Source: Pseudomonas alkylphenolica (GTDB taxonomy: Bacteria; Pseudomonadota; Gammaproteobacteria; Pseudomonadales; Pseudomonadaceae). Taken from it: a stretch of DNA of 64,000 bases. Below the pieces are notes generated by a model, which made no database searches, was not told the origin of the DNA, and saw only the letters and a list, made by a program, of their open reading frames with translations. The DNA lies in NCBI RefSeq assembly GCF_000746525.1, contig NZ_CP009048.1, positions 1,605,501-1,669,500 of the forward strand, given 5' to 3'. Made by a program: the position numbers and the translations under genes. Below, one piece after another: positions 9,266 to 19,360 of the stretch (the first letter of the stretch is position 1; every line of letters begins with the position of its first letter).

Positions 9266-11488
9266 ATGCGCACAGGGATGTTAGCGCTGGCACTGGGCCT
9301 GCTGTGCCTGCGTGTCTTACCGGTTTTGCCATCGGTCGGGATCATCGTTTTGATGGCCTTGGTTGGGCTGTGCTGCCTGGCTTGGCGAGTTCGTCCTTGC
9401 GGTCTGTTCCTGCTCGGCCTGTGCTGGGCCTGTCTGTCGGCACAGCAGGCGCTGGATGATCGCCTGGCGCCTGCGCTCGATGGTCGTACGTTGTGGCTGG
9501 AGGGCAGGGTGGTCGGCTTGCCCGCGCACAATGGCCGCTCAGTTCGATTCGAACTCGATGCCGCTCAATCTCGCCGTGCGCAGTTGCCGCAGCGCATGCA
9601 ACTGAGCTGGTTTGACGGGCCGCAGGTGAACAGTGGCGAGCGCTGGCGGCTGGCGGTCACCCTCAAGCGTCCGCATGGTTTGCTCAATCCTCATGGCCCG
9701 GATCGCGAGGCCGCCTTACTGGCCCGGCGTATCGGCGCCACCGGTAACGTCAAAGTCGGGGAACGGCTGACGCCTGCCGAGGGTGCCTGGCGCGACGGGT
9801 TGCGCCAGCGCTTGTCGGGTGTGGATGCCCAGGGCCGCGAGGCAGAGCTGGTTGCCCTGGTACTGGGCGATGGCGCGGGCCTGGCCCGGGACAGCTGGCA
9901 AACGCTGCAGGCGACCGGCACCGTGCACTTGCTGGTGATCTCCGGGCAGCATATCGGCCTGCTGGCCGGGCTGGTCTATGGTCTGATTGCCGGTTTGGCG
10001 CGGCTTGGGCTTTGGCCGCAGGCCTTGCCTTGGCTGCCCTGGGCCTGCGGCGCAGCCTTTGCCGCCGCGCTGGGTTATGGCTTGCTGGCCGGTTTTCAGG
10101 TGCCGGTCCAGCGCGCCTGCGTGATGCTGGCGGTAGTGCTGCTCTGGCGTTTGCGCTATCGCCACCTGGGGGTGGGCTTACCGTTGTTGCTGGCACTCAA
10201 TGCCGTGTTGTTGTGGGAGCCATTGGCCAGTCTGCTGCCAGGGTTCTGGCTGTCATTCGCCGCGGTTGCGGTGCTGCTTTTCACGTTCAGTGGCCGGCTC
10301 GGCGCCTGGAGCCCCTGGCGCGCGTGGGGGCGGGCGCAGTGGTTGATCGCCTTGGGATTGCTGCCCGTGTTGATCGCATTGGGGTTGCCAGTCAGTCTCA
10401 GTGCGCCGTTGGCCAACCTGTTCGCCGTGCCCTGGATCAGCCTGGCGGTGCTGCCATTGGCATTGCCGGGAACCCTGCTGCTGCCCGTGCCGTTTGTGGG
10501 GCAGGGGTTGCTCTGGCTGGCGGGTGGGCTGCTTGACGTGCTGTTCAGTCTGCTTGGGCAACTGGCCCAATGGCAGCCGCCCTGGACACCGGAGTCTTTG
10601 TCATGGCCACTCTGGGCCTTGCTCTGGTTGGGGACAGTGTTGCTGTTACTGCCCCGTGGCTTGCCAATGCGTGTGCTCGGCTGGCCATTGCTCCTGCTGG
10701 CTGCCTTTGCGCCGCGAGAGCGGGTACCGCACGGCCAGGTGGAGGTCTGGCAGCTGGATGTCGGCCAGGGCCTGGCGTTCGTGCTGCGCACCCGGCAGCA
10801 CACGATGCTGTACGACGCCGGGCCTGCACTGGGTGAGCATGACCTGGGCGAGCGGATCGTGTTGCCGAGCTTGCGCAAGTTGGGGGTGCAAGCGCTGGAT
10901 CTGATGTTGCTCAGTCATGCCGATGCCGATCATGCGGGCGGCGCCCTGGCGATCAAGCGCGGCCTGCAAGTGCATCAGGTGCGCGGCGGAGAAACAGCGC
11001 GCCTGGCGCCAGCTTTGCAGGCGCAGCCCTGTGTCAGCGGCGAGCGCTGGCAGTGGGACGGCGTGAACTTTTCGGTCTGGCAATGGCAGGGCGGTCGCGA
11101 CAGTAACCAGGACTCCTGCGTACTGCTGGTCGAGGCCGGTGGCGAGCGGTTGTTGCTTACCGGCGATCTTGATGCCGCTGGCGAGCGGGCCTGGCTCGGT
11201 GATTGGCAAGCCACCCGGCTCGACTGGTTGCAAGCGCCGCACCATGGCAGTCGTACCTCGTCCAGCCAGGCGTTGCTGGCCGCCACGGCGCCGCGTGGCG
11301 TATTGATTTCCAGGGGGCGTTACAACGCATTCGGCCATCCCCATGCCGAGGTCATGGAACGCTACCGGATAAATGGCATCGAAGCCTTCGACAGTGCCGT
11401 GCACGGTGCGCTGCGCCTGCGTCTTGGGACTTTCGGCGAGCCTCTGGGGCTGCGCAGCCAACGACGCTTCTGGCGAGACCCGAGTTGA
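9266..11488 (+). CDS. comEC: DNA internalization-related competence protein ComEC/Rec2
   Basis: A 740-residue polytopic membrane protein forming the inner-membrane channel for transforming DNA. The N-terminal DUF4131 region (about 1-190) is followed by the competence domain (about 200-480) with the characteristic LLVISGQHIGLLAG motif and several hydrophobic helices. A metallo-beta-lactamase domain follows (about 495-720) with LSHADADHAGG (HxDxDH metal site), LLTGDLD and APHHGS. All metal ligands expected for the nuclease-like domain are present, so the protein looks intact. Length is usual for Pseudomonas (about 735-765). The start ATG has GGAG about 10 nt upstream. Whether this strain is naturally competent is not shown by one gene. 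Confidence 0.94.
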   Translation: MRTGMLALALGLLCLRVLPVLPSVGIIVLMALVGLCCLAWRVRPCGLFLLGLCWACLSAQQALDDRLAPALDGRTLWLEGRVVGLPAHNGRSVRFELDAAQSRRAQLPQRMQLSWFDGPQVNSGERWRLAVTLKRPHGLLNPHGPDREAALLARRIGATGNVKVGERLTPAEGAWRDGLRQRLSGVDAQGREAELVALVLGDGAGLARDSWQTLQATGTVHLLVISGQHIGLLAGLVYGLIAGLARLGLWPQALPWLPWACGAAFAAALGYGLLAGFQVPVQRACVMLAVVLLWRLRYRHLGVGLPLLLALNAVLLWEPLASLLPGFWLSFAAVAVLLFTFSGRLGAWSPWRAWGRAQWLIALGLLPVLIALGLPVSLSAPLANLFAVPWISLAVLPLALPGTLLLPVPFVGQGLLWLAGGLLDVLFSLLGQLAQWQPPWTPESLSWPLWALLWLGTVLLLLPRGLPMRVLGWPLLLLAAFAPRERVPHGQVEVWQLDVGQGLAFVLRTRQHTMLYDAGPALGEHDLGERIVLPSLRKLGVQALDLMLLSHADADHAGGALAIKRGLQVHQVRGGETARLAPALQAQPCVSGERWQWDGVNFSVWQWQGGRDSNQDSCVLLVEAGGERLLLTGDLDAAGERAWLGDWQATRLDWLQAPHHGSRTSSSQALLAATAPRGVLISRGRYNAFGHPHAEVMERYRINGIEAFDSAVHGALRLRLGTFGEPLGLRSQRRFWRDPS

Positions 11489-11558
11489 CGACCTTCGGCA
11501 GATGAGCGTCTAAGGGTCCTATGGTAGAGTGGCGGACTTTTTCAAGGGGATGCTAACT

Positions 11559-12194
11559 GTGTGGGAATTGGTCAAGTCCGGTGGTTGGATGATGCTGCCG
11601 ATCATTCTGAGTTCCATCGCCGCCATGGCTATCGTCGCCGAGCGCCTCTGGACCCTGCGCGCCAGCCGGGTCACTCCACCGCACCTGCTGGGTCAGGTAT
11701 GGCTGTGGATCAAAGACAAGCAGCTGACCAGTGACAAGCTCAAGGCCCTGCGCGCCGATTCGCCGTTGGGCGAGATCCTCGCCGCGGGCCTGGCTAACTC
11801 CCGGCATGGTCGCGAGATCATGAAGGAGTGCATCGAAGAAGCCGCAGCCCGGGTAATCCACGAGCTGGAGCGCTATATCAATGCCCTGGGCACCATTGCC
11901 GCGATGGCACCGTTGCTCGGTCTGCTCGGCACTGTGCTGGGCATGATCGACATCTTCAGTGCATTCATGGGCACCGGCATGACCACCAATGCCGCGGTGT
12001 TGGCCGGCGGTATCTCGAAAGCATTGATCACCACCGCAGCCGGTCTGATGGTCGGTATTCCGTCGGTGTTCTTCCACCGTTTCCTGCAGCGCCGTATCGA
12101 CGAACTGGTGGTCGGTATGGAGCAAGAGGCGATCAAGCTGGTCGAAGTGGTGCAGGGCGACCGTGATGTCGACCTGGCCGAGGGCAAGGCGTGA
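11559..12194 (+). CDS. ExbB/TolQ-type proton channel subunit
   Basis: A 211-residue inner-membrane protein of the MotA/TolQ/ExbB family. There is an N-terminal helix (about 8-28), a long cytoplasmic segment, and two C-terminal helices containing APLLGLLGTVLGMI and the threonine-bearing pore helix ALITTAAGLMVGIP. I chose the GTG at 11559 (WELVKSGGW...) because AGGGG lies 9 nt upstream; an ATG at 11550 and a GTG at 11529 in the same frame are badly placed. It overlaps the exbD-like gene by 4 bp. The pair sits directly before lpxK, where enterobacteria have msbA. I infer that it energises an outer-membrane or envelope process; the partner receptor is unknown. Confidence 0.88.
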   Translation: MWELVKSGGWMMLPIILSSIAAMAIVAERLWTLRASRVTPPHLLGQVWLWIKDKQLTSDKLKALRADSPLGEILAAGLANSRHGREIMKECIEEAAARVIHELERYINALGTIAAMAPLLGLLGTVLGMIDIFSAFMGTGMTTNAAVLAGGISKALITTAAGLMVGIPSVFFHRFLQRRIDELVVGMEQEAIKLVEVVQGDRDVDLAEGKA

Positions 12195-12622
12195 AATTCC
12201 GGCGCAAGGCACGGGAAACCGTGGACATCAACCTGGCGTCATTGATCGACGTCGTGTTCATCCTGTTGCTGTTTTTCGTGGTGACCACCACCTTTACCCG
12301 CGAAACCCAGCTGCGGGTCGAGCTGCCGGAGTCGGTCAGCGGTGCGCCGGTACCCGACAGCGAGCTCAAGCAACTGGAAATCACCATCAGCGCCGATGGC
12401 GTCTATTCGCTGAACAACAATCTGTTGCCCAAGAGCGATCTGGCGACGCTGACCGAAGCCCTGCAGAAAGAATCTGCCGGTGACACCAAACTGCCGTTGT
12501 CGATCAGCGCCGACGGCAAGACTCCGCACCAGGCGGTGGTCACTGCCATGGATGCGGCCGGCAAGCTCGGTTTCAGCCAGTTGCGCATGACCACGGTCGA
12601 GGCTGCCCAAGGAACACCTTGA
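12191..12622 (+). CDS. ExbD/TolR-type proton channel subunit
   Basis: A 143-residue protein with a short cytoplasmic N-terminus, one transmembrane helix (about 17-37) that begins [16 protein letters not shown] and so carries the conserved proton-carrying aspartate, and a periplasmic domain of about 100 residues. The start overlaps the ExbB-like stop by 4 bp (GTGA). Its own stop shares one base with the lpxK start. The domain order and tight coupling show that it forms a complex with the upstream subunit. Confidence 0.9.
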   Translation: MKFRRKARETVDINLASLIDVVFILLLFFVVTTTFTRETQLRVELPESVSGAPVPDSELKQLEITISADGVYSLNNNLLPKSDLATLTEALQKESAGDTKLPLSISADGKTPHQAVVTAMDAAGKLGFSQLRMTTVEAAQGTP

Positions 12623-13632
12623 TGGCCTTTGCTGATCGCCTGCTCAATGCCTGGTACGCCGGTCATCCGGCCCTGGGACTGCTGCGCCCGCTTGAAGCGC
12701 TCTATCGCCGGGTGGTGCTGCGCAAGCGCGCGCGCTTTCTCAGTGGCGAAAGTCAAAGTTACCGCGCCCCGGTGCCGGTAATCGTGGTGGGCAATATCAC
12801 TGTTGGCGGTACCGGCAAGACACCGATGATTCTCTGGCTGATCGAGCATTGCCGGCAGCAAGGCTTGCGCGTCGGTGTGGTCAGTCGTGGCTATGGCGCC
12901 AAGCCGCCGCAGTTGCCCTGGCGGGTGCGTGCTGAACAGAGTGCGGCCGAGGCAGGGGATGAGCCACTGTTGATCGTCCAGCGCAGCGGCGTACCGCTGA
13001 TGATCGATCCGGACCGTTCGCGCGCCGTGCAGGCGTTGCTGGCCAGCGAGCCAGTGGACCTGATCCTGTGCGACGACGGCATGCAGCATTACCGCCTGGC
13101 CCGTGACCTGGAGCTGGTGCTGATCGATGCAGCCCGGGGCCTGGGTAATCGCCGCTGTCTGCCCGCAGGGCCTCTGCGCGAGCCGGTGGAGCGTCTGCAG
13201 GAGGTGGATGCGTTGCTCTACAACGGCGCCACAGCGGATCGTGACGATGGCTATGCGTTTGCCCTCAAGCCAACCGCGCTGGTCAACCTGCGCAGCGGCG
13301 AGCGCGTAAGCGTCGAGCACTTCCCGGCGGGGCAGGCGGTCCACGCGGTTGCCGGCATTGGCAATCCGCAACGTTTCTTCAATACCCTGCAGGGGCTAAA
13401 CTGGCAGCCTGTGCCGCACCCGTTTGCCGATCATGCCGAGTACAGCGCCCAGGCCCTGAGCTTCAGCCCAGCGCTGCCGCTGGTCATGACCGAGAAAGAC
13501 GCAGTCAAATGCCGTGCCTTTGCAGTGGACGACTGGTGGTACCTGGCGGTCGATGCTGTGCCTTCACCGGCCTTTGTGGCCTGGTTCGACGGCCAGCTTG
13601 AGCGATTGTTGCAGGCGCCATCGCAGCCCTGA
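12622..13632 (+). CDS. lpxK: Tetraacyldisaccharide 4'-kinase
   Basis: A 336-residue enzyme that phosphorylates the 4' position of the lipid A disaccharide at the inner membrane, the sixth step of lipid A synthesis. An N-terminal amphipathic/hydrophobic segment is followed by the P-loop GGTGKTP at 62-68. Further LpxK motifs include VSRGYG and the DDGMQH segment near residue 152. The ATG at 12622 overlaps the exbD stop by one base; a TTG at 12619 is not needed. It lies with kdsB in this envelope operon, so lipid A and KDO supply are probably coexpressed. Confidence 0.95.
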   Translation: MAFADRLLNAWYAGHPALGLLRPLEALYRRVVLRKRARFLSGESQSYRAPVPVIVVGNITVGGTGKTPMILWLIEHCRQQGLRVGVVSRGYGAKPPQLPWRVRAEQSAAEAGDEPLLIVQRSGVPLMIDPDRSRAVQALLASEPVDLILCDDGMQHYRLARDLELVLIDAARGLGNRRCLPAGPLREPVERLQEVDALLYNGATADRDDGYAFALKPTALVNLRSGERVSVEHFPAGQAVHAVAGIGNPQRFFNTLQGLNWQPVPHPFADHAEYSAQALSFSPALPLVMTEKDAVKCRAFAVDDWWYLAVDAVPSPAFVAWFDGQLERLLQAPSQP

Positions 13633-13670
13633 TTCTTTTCTTTTTCCGGCCACTGGCCTGAGGAATATCC

Positions 13671-13856
13671 ATGGACACCAAATTGCTCGACATCCTGGCC
13701 TGCCCGATCACCAAAGGCCCGCTCAAACTCAGCGCCGACAAGACCGAGCTGATCAGCAAGGGCGCTGGCCTGGCCTATCCGATCCGCGACGGTATTCCGG
13801 TGATGCTCGAAAGCGAAGCCCGTACCCTGACCGATGACGAGCGTCTGGACAAATGA
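13671..13856 (+). CDS. Trm112/YcaR-family small protein
   Basis: A 61-residue protein beginning [18 protein letters not shown], with a C-terminal [11 protein letters not shown] segment, the usual YcaR/Trm112 pattern found between lpxK and kdsB in many gammaproteobacteria. Only one cysteine remains of the zinc-binding pairs seen in archaeal and eukaryotic Trm112, so metal binding is unlikely. The start is preceded by GAGGAA at 6-7 nt. It overlaps kdsB by 4 bp. Its function is not known. Confidence 0.9.
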   Translation: MDTKLLDILACPITKGPLKLSADKTELISKGAGLAYPIRDGIPVMLESEARTLTDDERLDK

Positions 13857-14617
13857 GCCTGACTTTCACTGTGGTGATTCCGGCACGCCTGGCTTCCACC
13901 CGCCTGCCGGGCAAGCCGTTGCTGCCGATTGCCGGCAAGCCGATGATCCAGCATGTCTGGGAGCAGGCACGCAAGAGCAGCGCCAGTCGCGTGGTGATTG
14001 CCACTGATGATGCCGGTATCTACCAGGTCTGCGAGTCCTTTGGCGCTGAAGTGCTGATGACCCGAGAAGACCATGATTCGGGCACTGACCGTCTTGCCGA
14101 AGTGGCTACCAGGCTCGGGTTGGCTGCGGACGCCATTGTCGTCAATGTCCAGGGCGACGAGCCGCTGATTCCACCGATCATCATTGATCAGGTGGCGGCC
14201 AACCTCGCGGCGCATCCTGAAGCAGGCATTGCGACCCTGGCCGAACCGATCAGCGACGTCACCGCCGTGTTCAATCCCAATGCCGTCAAAGTGGTCAGCG
14301 ACTGCAATGGCCTGGCCTTGACCTTCAGCCGGGCGCCATTGCCCTGGGCGCGGGATGTGTTTGCCCAGAGCCGCGATACGCTGCCGGAAGGCGTGCCTTA
14401 TCGTCGGCATATCGGCATGTACGCCTACCGTGCGGGTTTCCTGCAGGACTTCGTCGCCTGGGGGCCTTGCTGGCTGGAGCGCACCGAATCGCTTGAGCAA
14501 CTGCGTGCGCTCTGGCATGGCGTGCGTATTCATGTTGCCGATGCCATCGAAGCGCCACCGGTTGGCGTCGATACCCCTGAAGACCTGGAGCGCGTACGGC
14601 GCATTCTGGAGGCCTGA
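13853..14617 (+). CDS. kdsB: 3-deoxy-manno-octulosonate cytidylyltransferase
   Basis: A 254-residue enzyme that activates KDO with CTP to CMP-KDO for LPS inner core synthesis. The N-terminal nucleotide-binding motif [15 protein letters not shown] is at about 8-22, followed by [18 protein letters not shown] (the metal-binding QGDEP) and RHIGMYAYR further on. Length matches the family. It starts inside the stop of the Trm112-like gene and its own stop overlaps the start of ptpA by one base. Confidence 0.96.
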   Translation: MSLTFTVVIPARLASTRLPGKPLLPIAGKPMIQHVWEQARKSSASRVVIATDDAGIYQVCESFGAEVLMTREDHDSGTDRLAEVATRLGLAADAIVVNVQGDEPLIPPIIIDQVAANLAAHPEAGIATLAEPISDVTAVFNPNAVKVVSDCNGLALTFSRAPLPWARDVFAQSRDTLPEGVPYRRHIGMYAYRAGFLQDFVAWGPCWLERTESLEQLRALWHGVRIHVADAIEAPPVGVDTPEDLERVRRILEA

Positions 14618-15081
14618 TGCGGGTTCTGTTTGTTTGCCTGGGCAATATCTGCCGCTCGCCTACCGCCGAAGGCGTGTTGCGCCATCAGCTTCAGGCCGAA
14701 GGCCTGGGTGAGCTGATCGAAGTGGCCTCGGCGGGTACCGGTGACTGGCATGTCGGCAAGCAGCCGGACAGCCGTACCCGCCGCGCCGCGCAATTGCGTG
14801 GCTATGACCTGTCGCAGCAGCGCGCACAGCAGGTCAAGGCCGGGCACTTCAATGACTACGACCTGATCCTGGCGATGGACAAGAGCAACCTTGGTCATCT
14901 GCGGGCCATGCAGCCCGCCGGGGCAAAAGCCGAGCTGGACCTGTTCCTGCGTCGTTATGAGGGGGCGCTGGATGAAGTGCCGGATCCTTACTACGGCGGT
15001 GAGCAAGGTTTCGAGCAGGTGCTTGACCTGATCGAGGCTGCCTGTCGCCAATTGGTTATCGAACTCAAGGGTCGTCTATGA
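14617..15081 (+). CDS. Low-molecular-weight protein tyrosine phosphatase
   Basis: A 154-residue cytoplasmic phosphatase. The active-site loop VCLGNICRSP starts at residue 6, giving the C-x5-R signature with nucleophile C7 and R13, and the general-acid aspartate is in DPYYGG near residue 121. Both catalytic elements are intact. It is cotranscribed with kdsB and murB by one-base and four-base overlaps. In enterobacteria such enzymes act on polysaccharide-export tyrosine kinases; here no kinase gene is nearby, so the target is unknown. It corresponds to PA2978. Confidence 0.92.
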   Translation: MRVLFVCLGNICRSPTAEGVLRHQLQAEGLGELIEVASAGTGDWHVGKQPDSRTRRAAQLRGYDLSQQRAQQVKAGHFNDYDLILAMDKSNLGHLRAMQPAGAKAELDLFLRRYEGALDEVPDPYYGGEQGFEQVLDLIEAACRQLVIELKGRL

Positions 15082-16097
15082 GCGGTCAGTGGCAGGAGCA
15101 GGTATCGCTCAAGCCGTACAACACCTTCGGTATTGATGTCAGGGCGCGGTATTTCACCGAAGTCCACAATGATGTCGAGGTTCGACAGGCCCTGGCCGAC
15201 GCCAGGCAGCATGACGTTCCGGTGCTGGTCATTGGCGGCGGCAGCAATCTGCTGTTGACTGCGGATGTGCAGGCGCTGGTGTTGCGTATGGCCAGTCGTG
15301 GCCTGCGCATTCTGGCCGATGATGGGCAGCGGGTGATTGTCGAAGCCGAGGCAGGGGAGCCCTGGCATCCTTTCGTGCAGTGGAGTCTGGCCCAGGGCTT
15401 GGCGGGGCTGGAGAACCTCAGTCTGATTCCCGGTACCGTCGGTGCTGCGCCGATGCAGAACATTGGTGCCTACGGGGTCGAGATCAAGGATGTCTTCGTC
15501 GGGCTGACCGCGCTGGACCGCCAGACCGGTGAGTTGCACGACTTTGATCTGGATGGGTGCCAGTTTGCCTACCGCGACAGCCTGTTCAAGCAGCATCCAG
15601 GGCGTTGGCTGATTCTGCGGGTGCGTTTCGCCTTGAGTCGCGTCATGCATGCGCATCTGGACTACGGTCCGGTGCGTCAGCGCCTGAGCGAGCAGGGTAT
15701 CGGCCAGCCGACCGCACAGAATGTCAGTGATGCAATTTGCAGCATTCGCCGGGAGAAGCTGCCAGATCCGCTAGAACTCGGCAATGCCGGGAGCTTCTTC
15801 AAAAACCCGGTGGTCGCCGCTGTACTGGCCGACAAGATTCGTCTGCAGTATCCGGGGCTGGTGGCTTATCCACAGGCCGACGGGCAAATGAAGCTGGCGG
15901 CGGGCTGGCTGATCGAGCAGGCGGGCTGGAAGGGGCACCGTGAAGGCGATGCCGGGGTGCACCGTTTGCAGTCGTTGGTACTGGTCAACTATGGCCAGGC
16001 CACTGGCCTGCAGTTGCATCAGTTGGCGCAGGAAATCCAGGCTGACATTCTTGAGCGCTTCGGCGTCAGGCTTGAGATGGAGCCGAATCTGTACTGA
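15078..16097 (+). CDS. murB: UDP-N-acetylenolpyruvoylglucosamine reductase
   Basis: A 339-residue type I MurB that reduces enolpyruvyl-UDP-GlcNAc to UDP-MurNAc in peptidoglycan precursor synthesis, with FAD and NADPH. The FAD site VIGGGSNLLL is at about 50-60, the LIPGTVGAAPMQNIGAYG segment near 115-133, the serine proton donor in GNAGSFFKNP near 235 and a C-terminal glutamate in EMEPN. It is the last gene of the lpxK-murB run, followed by a REP pair and a bidirectional terminator. Confidence 0.96.
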   Translation: MSGQWQEQVSLKPYNTFGIDVRARYFTEVHNDVEVRQALADARQHDVPVLVIGGGSNLLLTADVQALVLRMASRGLRILADDGQRVIVEAEAGEPWHPFVQWSLAQGLAGLENLSLIPGTVGAAPMQNIGAYGVEIKDVFVGLTALDRQTGELHDFDLDGCQFAYRDSLFKQHPGRWLILRVRFALSRVMHAHLDYGPVRQRLSEQGIGQPTAQNVSDAICSIRREKLPDPLELGNAGSFFKNPVVAAVLADKIRLQYPGLVAYPQADGQMKLAAGWLIEQAGWKGHREGDAGVHRLQSLVLVNYGQATGLQLHQLAQEIQADILERFGVRLEMEPNLY

Positions 16098-16102
16098 CTA
16101 CC

Positions 16103-16179
16103 GTGGGAGTAGGAGCGGGCTTGTCCCGCGATTGCGGTGCGTCACTTACATCGTATCGCGGGGCAAGCCCGCTCCCACC
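16103..16179. repeat. REP pair (inverted) between murB and rne
   Basis: Two inverted copies of the Pseudomonas REP core face each other: GTGGGAGTAGGAGCGGGCTT ... at the left and its complement ending GCCCGCTCCCAC at the right, with about 25 bp between. It lies between convergent genes, the typical site for REP elements. Confidence 0.9.
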
Positions 16180-16194
16180 GGATTCAAGACGCCA

Positions 16195-16232
16195 TAAAAA
16201 AGCCCGCCCAGTTACCTGGCGGGGCTTTTTAT
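16195..16232. terminator. Bidirectional terminator between murB and rne
   Basis: A GC-rich stem (AGCCCGCCCAG / CTGGCGGGGCT, one bulge) is flanked by A6 on the left and T5 on the right. It can stop transcription both after murB and after rne. Confidence 0.85.
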
Positions 16233-16243
16233 TACCTGGAAGG

Positions 16244-19200
16244 TCAGACGAGCGGTTTGTGCTCTTCTGCGGTTTCCAGGGCTTCAGCTTGTTGCTCTAC
16301 CGGTGCGGCTTGGGCGGCGGCAGCGGCAGCAGCTGCTTCGGCCTCACGCTTGCGGCGACGCACTTCGCGCGGGTCGTTTGGTGCACGACCGTTCGGCAGC
16401 ATCACTACCGGGGCTTCGACCACTGCTGGCTCGGCAGCTGATGCCTGTTCCGCGACAACTGGCGCTGGCTCGGCAGCAGCCGGCTCGGCAGTTTCAGCTT
16501 CAGCTTCAGCCACAGGGGCCTGAACAACTTCTGGCTCGCGTGGTGCTTCAACAACAGGCTCAGCGGCGACAGCTACTTCAACCGGTGCTTCTACAGCTGG
16601 CTGAGGGGCAACTTCGACAACCGGCTCAATGCTCGCTTCAACCGCAGCCACAGGCTCGCTGAACGGCTGCTCGACCACTGGGGCGATTGCCACTTCTTCA
16701 GCAACGACAGGCTGTTGCGCTTCAACCACAACAGGCTCGACCGCAGTCGGCTCGGTTGCTTCAACGGTTTCTGCAGCGACAACCTCAGCAGCTACCGGGG
16801 CAGCTTCTTCAATGGCGGCAGTGGCACGTTCAGCTTGAACGTTGGCTTGAGCTTCGGCTTCAGCACTGATGTTGCTGGTCGCAACGGCGGCGGTGACAGC
16901 CAGGCCGGCTGCCAGTTCGGCGCCCGACGGCTCGTTGCCTTCTTCGCTACCGTCTTCGGTGCCTTCAACGACATTGCCGTTGGCATCACGCTGACGCTCG
17001 CGACGGTTGCTGCGGCGACGCTGGCCACGGGAGCGGCGACGTGGGCGTTCGCCTTCGGTGCCTTCCTGGTTGTCGTCCTGCAGCAGCTCTTCGTTTGGCA
17101 GTTGCTCTTCAGCAGCTTCCGCAGCCTGTTCGGCTGGACGAGGCTGGCGCTCTTCGCGTGGAGGGCGTGGTTGACGCTCTTCACGTGGTGCGCGTTCTTC
17201 ACGAGGCGCTCGTTCTTCGCGCGGTGCGCGTTCTTCACGTGGGCTGCGCTCTTCGCGCGGTGCACGCTCTTCACGAGGCTGGCGTTCTTCACGCGGCGCG
17301 CGCTCAGGGCGCTCTTCACGTACGGCCGGGGTGGCAGCATCCAGCGGCTCGCGCAGTTCGCGGACCGGACGCTCTTCGCGGGAGCGGCGCTCTTCACGTG
17401 GTGCGCGAGGTTGACGCTCTTCGCGTGGCTGACGTGGTGCGCGCTCTTCGCGGGCCTGGGTTTCTTCACGGGCTTCGCGTGGTTGACGCTCTTCACGCGG
17501 TGCGCGCTCTTCGCGAGGCTTGCGATCTTCATCGCGACGGCCATTGCGGTTGCGGCTCTGCTGACGACCGTTGCGGCGCTCTTCGTTACGCTGCGGACGC
17601 TCGGTGGCGGGCTTCTCGGCGACTACCGGGGGGGCGGCAGGCTCTTCCTTGCCGGCGAACAGGCTGACCAGCGACTTCACCAGGCCTTTGAACAGACTTG
17701 GCTCCGGTGCGACATGTACCGGCGCGGCCGCTGGTTGTTCCGGAGCGGTTGGAACCGGAGCGTTGGCGCGAGCCGGTGCGGTCTTCACCGCGGCTTCCTG
17801 GCGAACCAGAGTGCGGGTGGCGGCAGTCGGCTGGACTTCTTCGGTCTCGGCAGCGGCGATTTCGTAGCTGGACTGGCTGCTCAGCGCTTCCGGGCTGTCG
17901 TCGCGCAGACGCTGGACTTCGAAGTGCGGGGTTTCCAGGTGGTCGTTCGGCAGAATGACGATGCGCGCCCGGGTACGCAGTTCGATCTTGGTGATCGAGT
18001 TGCGTTTTTCATTGAGCAGGAAGGCTGCAACCGGAATAGGCACTTGTGCGCGAACTTCAGCGGTGCGGTCTTTCAGCGCTTCTTCTTCGATCAGGCGCAG
18101 GATTGCCAGCGACAGGGATTCGACGTCACGGATGATGCCGGTACCGCTGCAGCGCGGGCAGACGATGCCGCTGCTTTCGCCCAGGGATGGACGCAGGCGC
18201 TGACGGGACATTTCCAGCAGGCCGAAGCGCGAGATGCGGCCGACCTGTACGCGGGCACGGTCGGCTTCCAGGCACTCGCGCACCTTTTCTTCGACGGCGC
18301 GCTGGTTCTTGGCCGGGGTCATGTCGATGAAGTCGATGACGATCAGGCCGCCGATGTCACGCAGGCGCAGCTGGCGGGCGATTTCTTCAGCCGCTTCCAG
18401 GTTGGTCTGCAGGGCGGTTTCCTCGATGTCGCTGCCTTTGGTGGCGCGCGCCGAGTTGATGTCGATGGACACCAGGGCTTCGGTCGGATCGATGACGATC
18501 GAGCCGCCGGACGGCAGGTCGACTACGCGCTGGAAAGCGGTTTCGATCTGGCTTTCGATCTGGAAGCGGTTGAACAGCGGAACGCTGTCTTCATACAGCT
18601 TGATCTTGCTGGCGTACTGCGGCATTACCTGGCGGATGAAGGTCAGGGCTTCTTCCTGGGCATCGATGCTGTCGATCAGCACTTCGCCGATGTCCTGGCG
18701 CAGGTAGTCGCGGATGGCGCGGATGATGACGTTGCTTTCCTGGTAGATCAGGAAAGGCGCAGCGCGGTCCTGCGAGGCTTCTTTGATGGCGGTCCACAGC
18801 TGCAGCAGGTAATCCAGGTCCCACTGCATTTCTTCGCTGCTGCGGCCAAGGCCGGCAGTGCGCACGATCAGGCCCATGTCGGCAGGAGCAACCAGGCCGT
18901 TCAGGGCTTCGCGCAGTTCATTGCGCTCTTCGCCTTCGATGCGGCGGGAGATGCCACCGGCACGCGGGTTGTTCGGCATCAGCACCAGATAGCGGCCAGC
19001 CAGGCTGATAAAGGTGGTCAGGGCTGCGCCCTTGTTGCCGCGCTCTTCTTTCTCGACCTGGACGATGACTTCCTGGCCTTCGCTGAGCACTTCCTTGATG
19101 TTCACCCGGCCTTCCGGGGACTTCTTGAAGTATTCGCGGGAGATTTCTTTCAGCGGCAGAAAGCCGTGGCGTTCGGAGCCGAAGTCGACGAAAGCGGCTT

Positions 19201-19360
19201 CCAGGCTGGGTTCGATCCGGGTGATCCGGCCTTTGTAGATGTTGGCCTTCTTCTGCTCGCGCGCACCGGACTCGATGTCCAGGTCGTAGAGACGTTGGCC
19301 GTCTACCAGAGCTACACGCAACTCTTCGGGTTGAGTCGCGTTAATCAGCATTCTTTTCAT
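16244..19360 (-). CDS. rne: Ribonuclease E
   Basis: A 1038-residue endoribonuclease, core of the RNA degradosome and required for mRNA decay and rRNA/tRNA processing. The start [10 protein letters not shown] (ATG at 19360) is the conserved RNase E N-terminus. An S1 RNA-binding domain (about 37-120) is followed by the DNase I-like catalytic core with [12 protein letters not shown] and VIDFIDM (metal-binding aspartates) and the Zn-link CPRCSGTG. The C-terminal half is disordered: an arginine-rich region near 610-745 with about fifteen REER tetrapeptides, then a long Ala/Val/Glu/Pro-rich stretch, then a terminal [12 protein letters not shown] motif. The opposite strand stays open over the whole gene because of its codon bias; that frame is not a gene. 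Confidence 0.97.
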   Translation of the reverse strand: MKRMLINATQPEELRVALVDGQRLYDLDIESGAREQKKANIYKGRITRIEPSLEAAFVDFGSERHGFLPLKEISREYFKKSPEGRVNIKEVLSEGQEVIVQVEKEERGNKGAALTTFISLAGRYLVLMPNNPRAGGISRRIEGEERNELREALNGLVAPADMGLIVRTAGLGRSSEEMQWDLDYLLQLWTAIKEASQDRAAPFLIYQESNVIIRAIRDYLRQDIGEVLIDSIDAQEEALTFIRQVMPQYASKIKLYEDSVPLFNRFQIESQIETAFQRVVDLPSGGSIVIDPTEALVSIDINSARATKGSDIEETALQTNLEAAEEIARQLRLRDIGGLIVIDFIDMTPAKNQRAVEEKVRECLEADRARVQVGRISRFGLLEMSRQRLRPSLGESSGIVCPRCSGTGIIRDVESLSLAILRLIEEEALKDRTAEVRAQVPIPVAAFLLNEKRNSITKIELRTRARIVILPNDHLETPHFEVQRLRDDSPEALSSQSSYEIAAAETEEVQPTAATRTLVRQEAAVKTAPARANAPVPTAPEQPAAAPVHVAPEPSLFKGLVKSLVSLFAGKEEPAAPPVVAEKPATERPQRNEERRNGRQQSRNRNGRRDEDRKPREERAPREERQPREAREETQAREERAPRQPREERQPRAPREERRSREERPVRELREPLDAATPAVREERPERAPREERQPREERAPREERSPREERAPREERAPREERAPREERQPRPPREERQPRPAEQAAEAAEEQLPNEELLQDDNQEGTEGERPRRRSRGQRRRSNRRERQRDANGNVVEGTEDGSEEGNEPSGAELAAGLAVTAAVATSNISAEAEAQANVQAERATAAIEEAAPVAAEVVAAETVEATEPTAVEPVVVEAQQPVVAEEVAIAPVVEQPFSEPVAAVEASIEPVVEVAPQPAVEAPVEVAVAAEPVVEAPREPEVVQAPVAEAEAETAEPAAAEPAPVVAEQASAAEPAVVEAPVVMLPNGRAPNDPREVRRRKREAEAAAAAAAAQAAPVEQQAEALETAEEHKPLV

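Noticed and set aside
17130..17520. Repeated short units, possible CRISPR-like array
   Set aside because: The repeats are in coding frame (PREERAP units of RNase E), of irregular length and without spacers.
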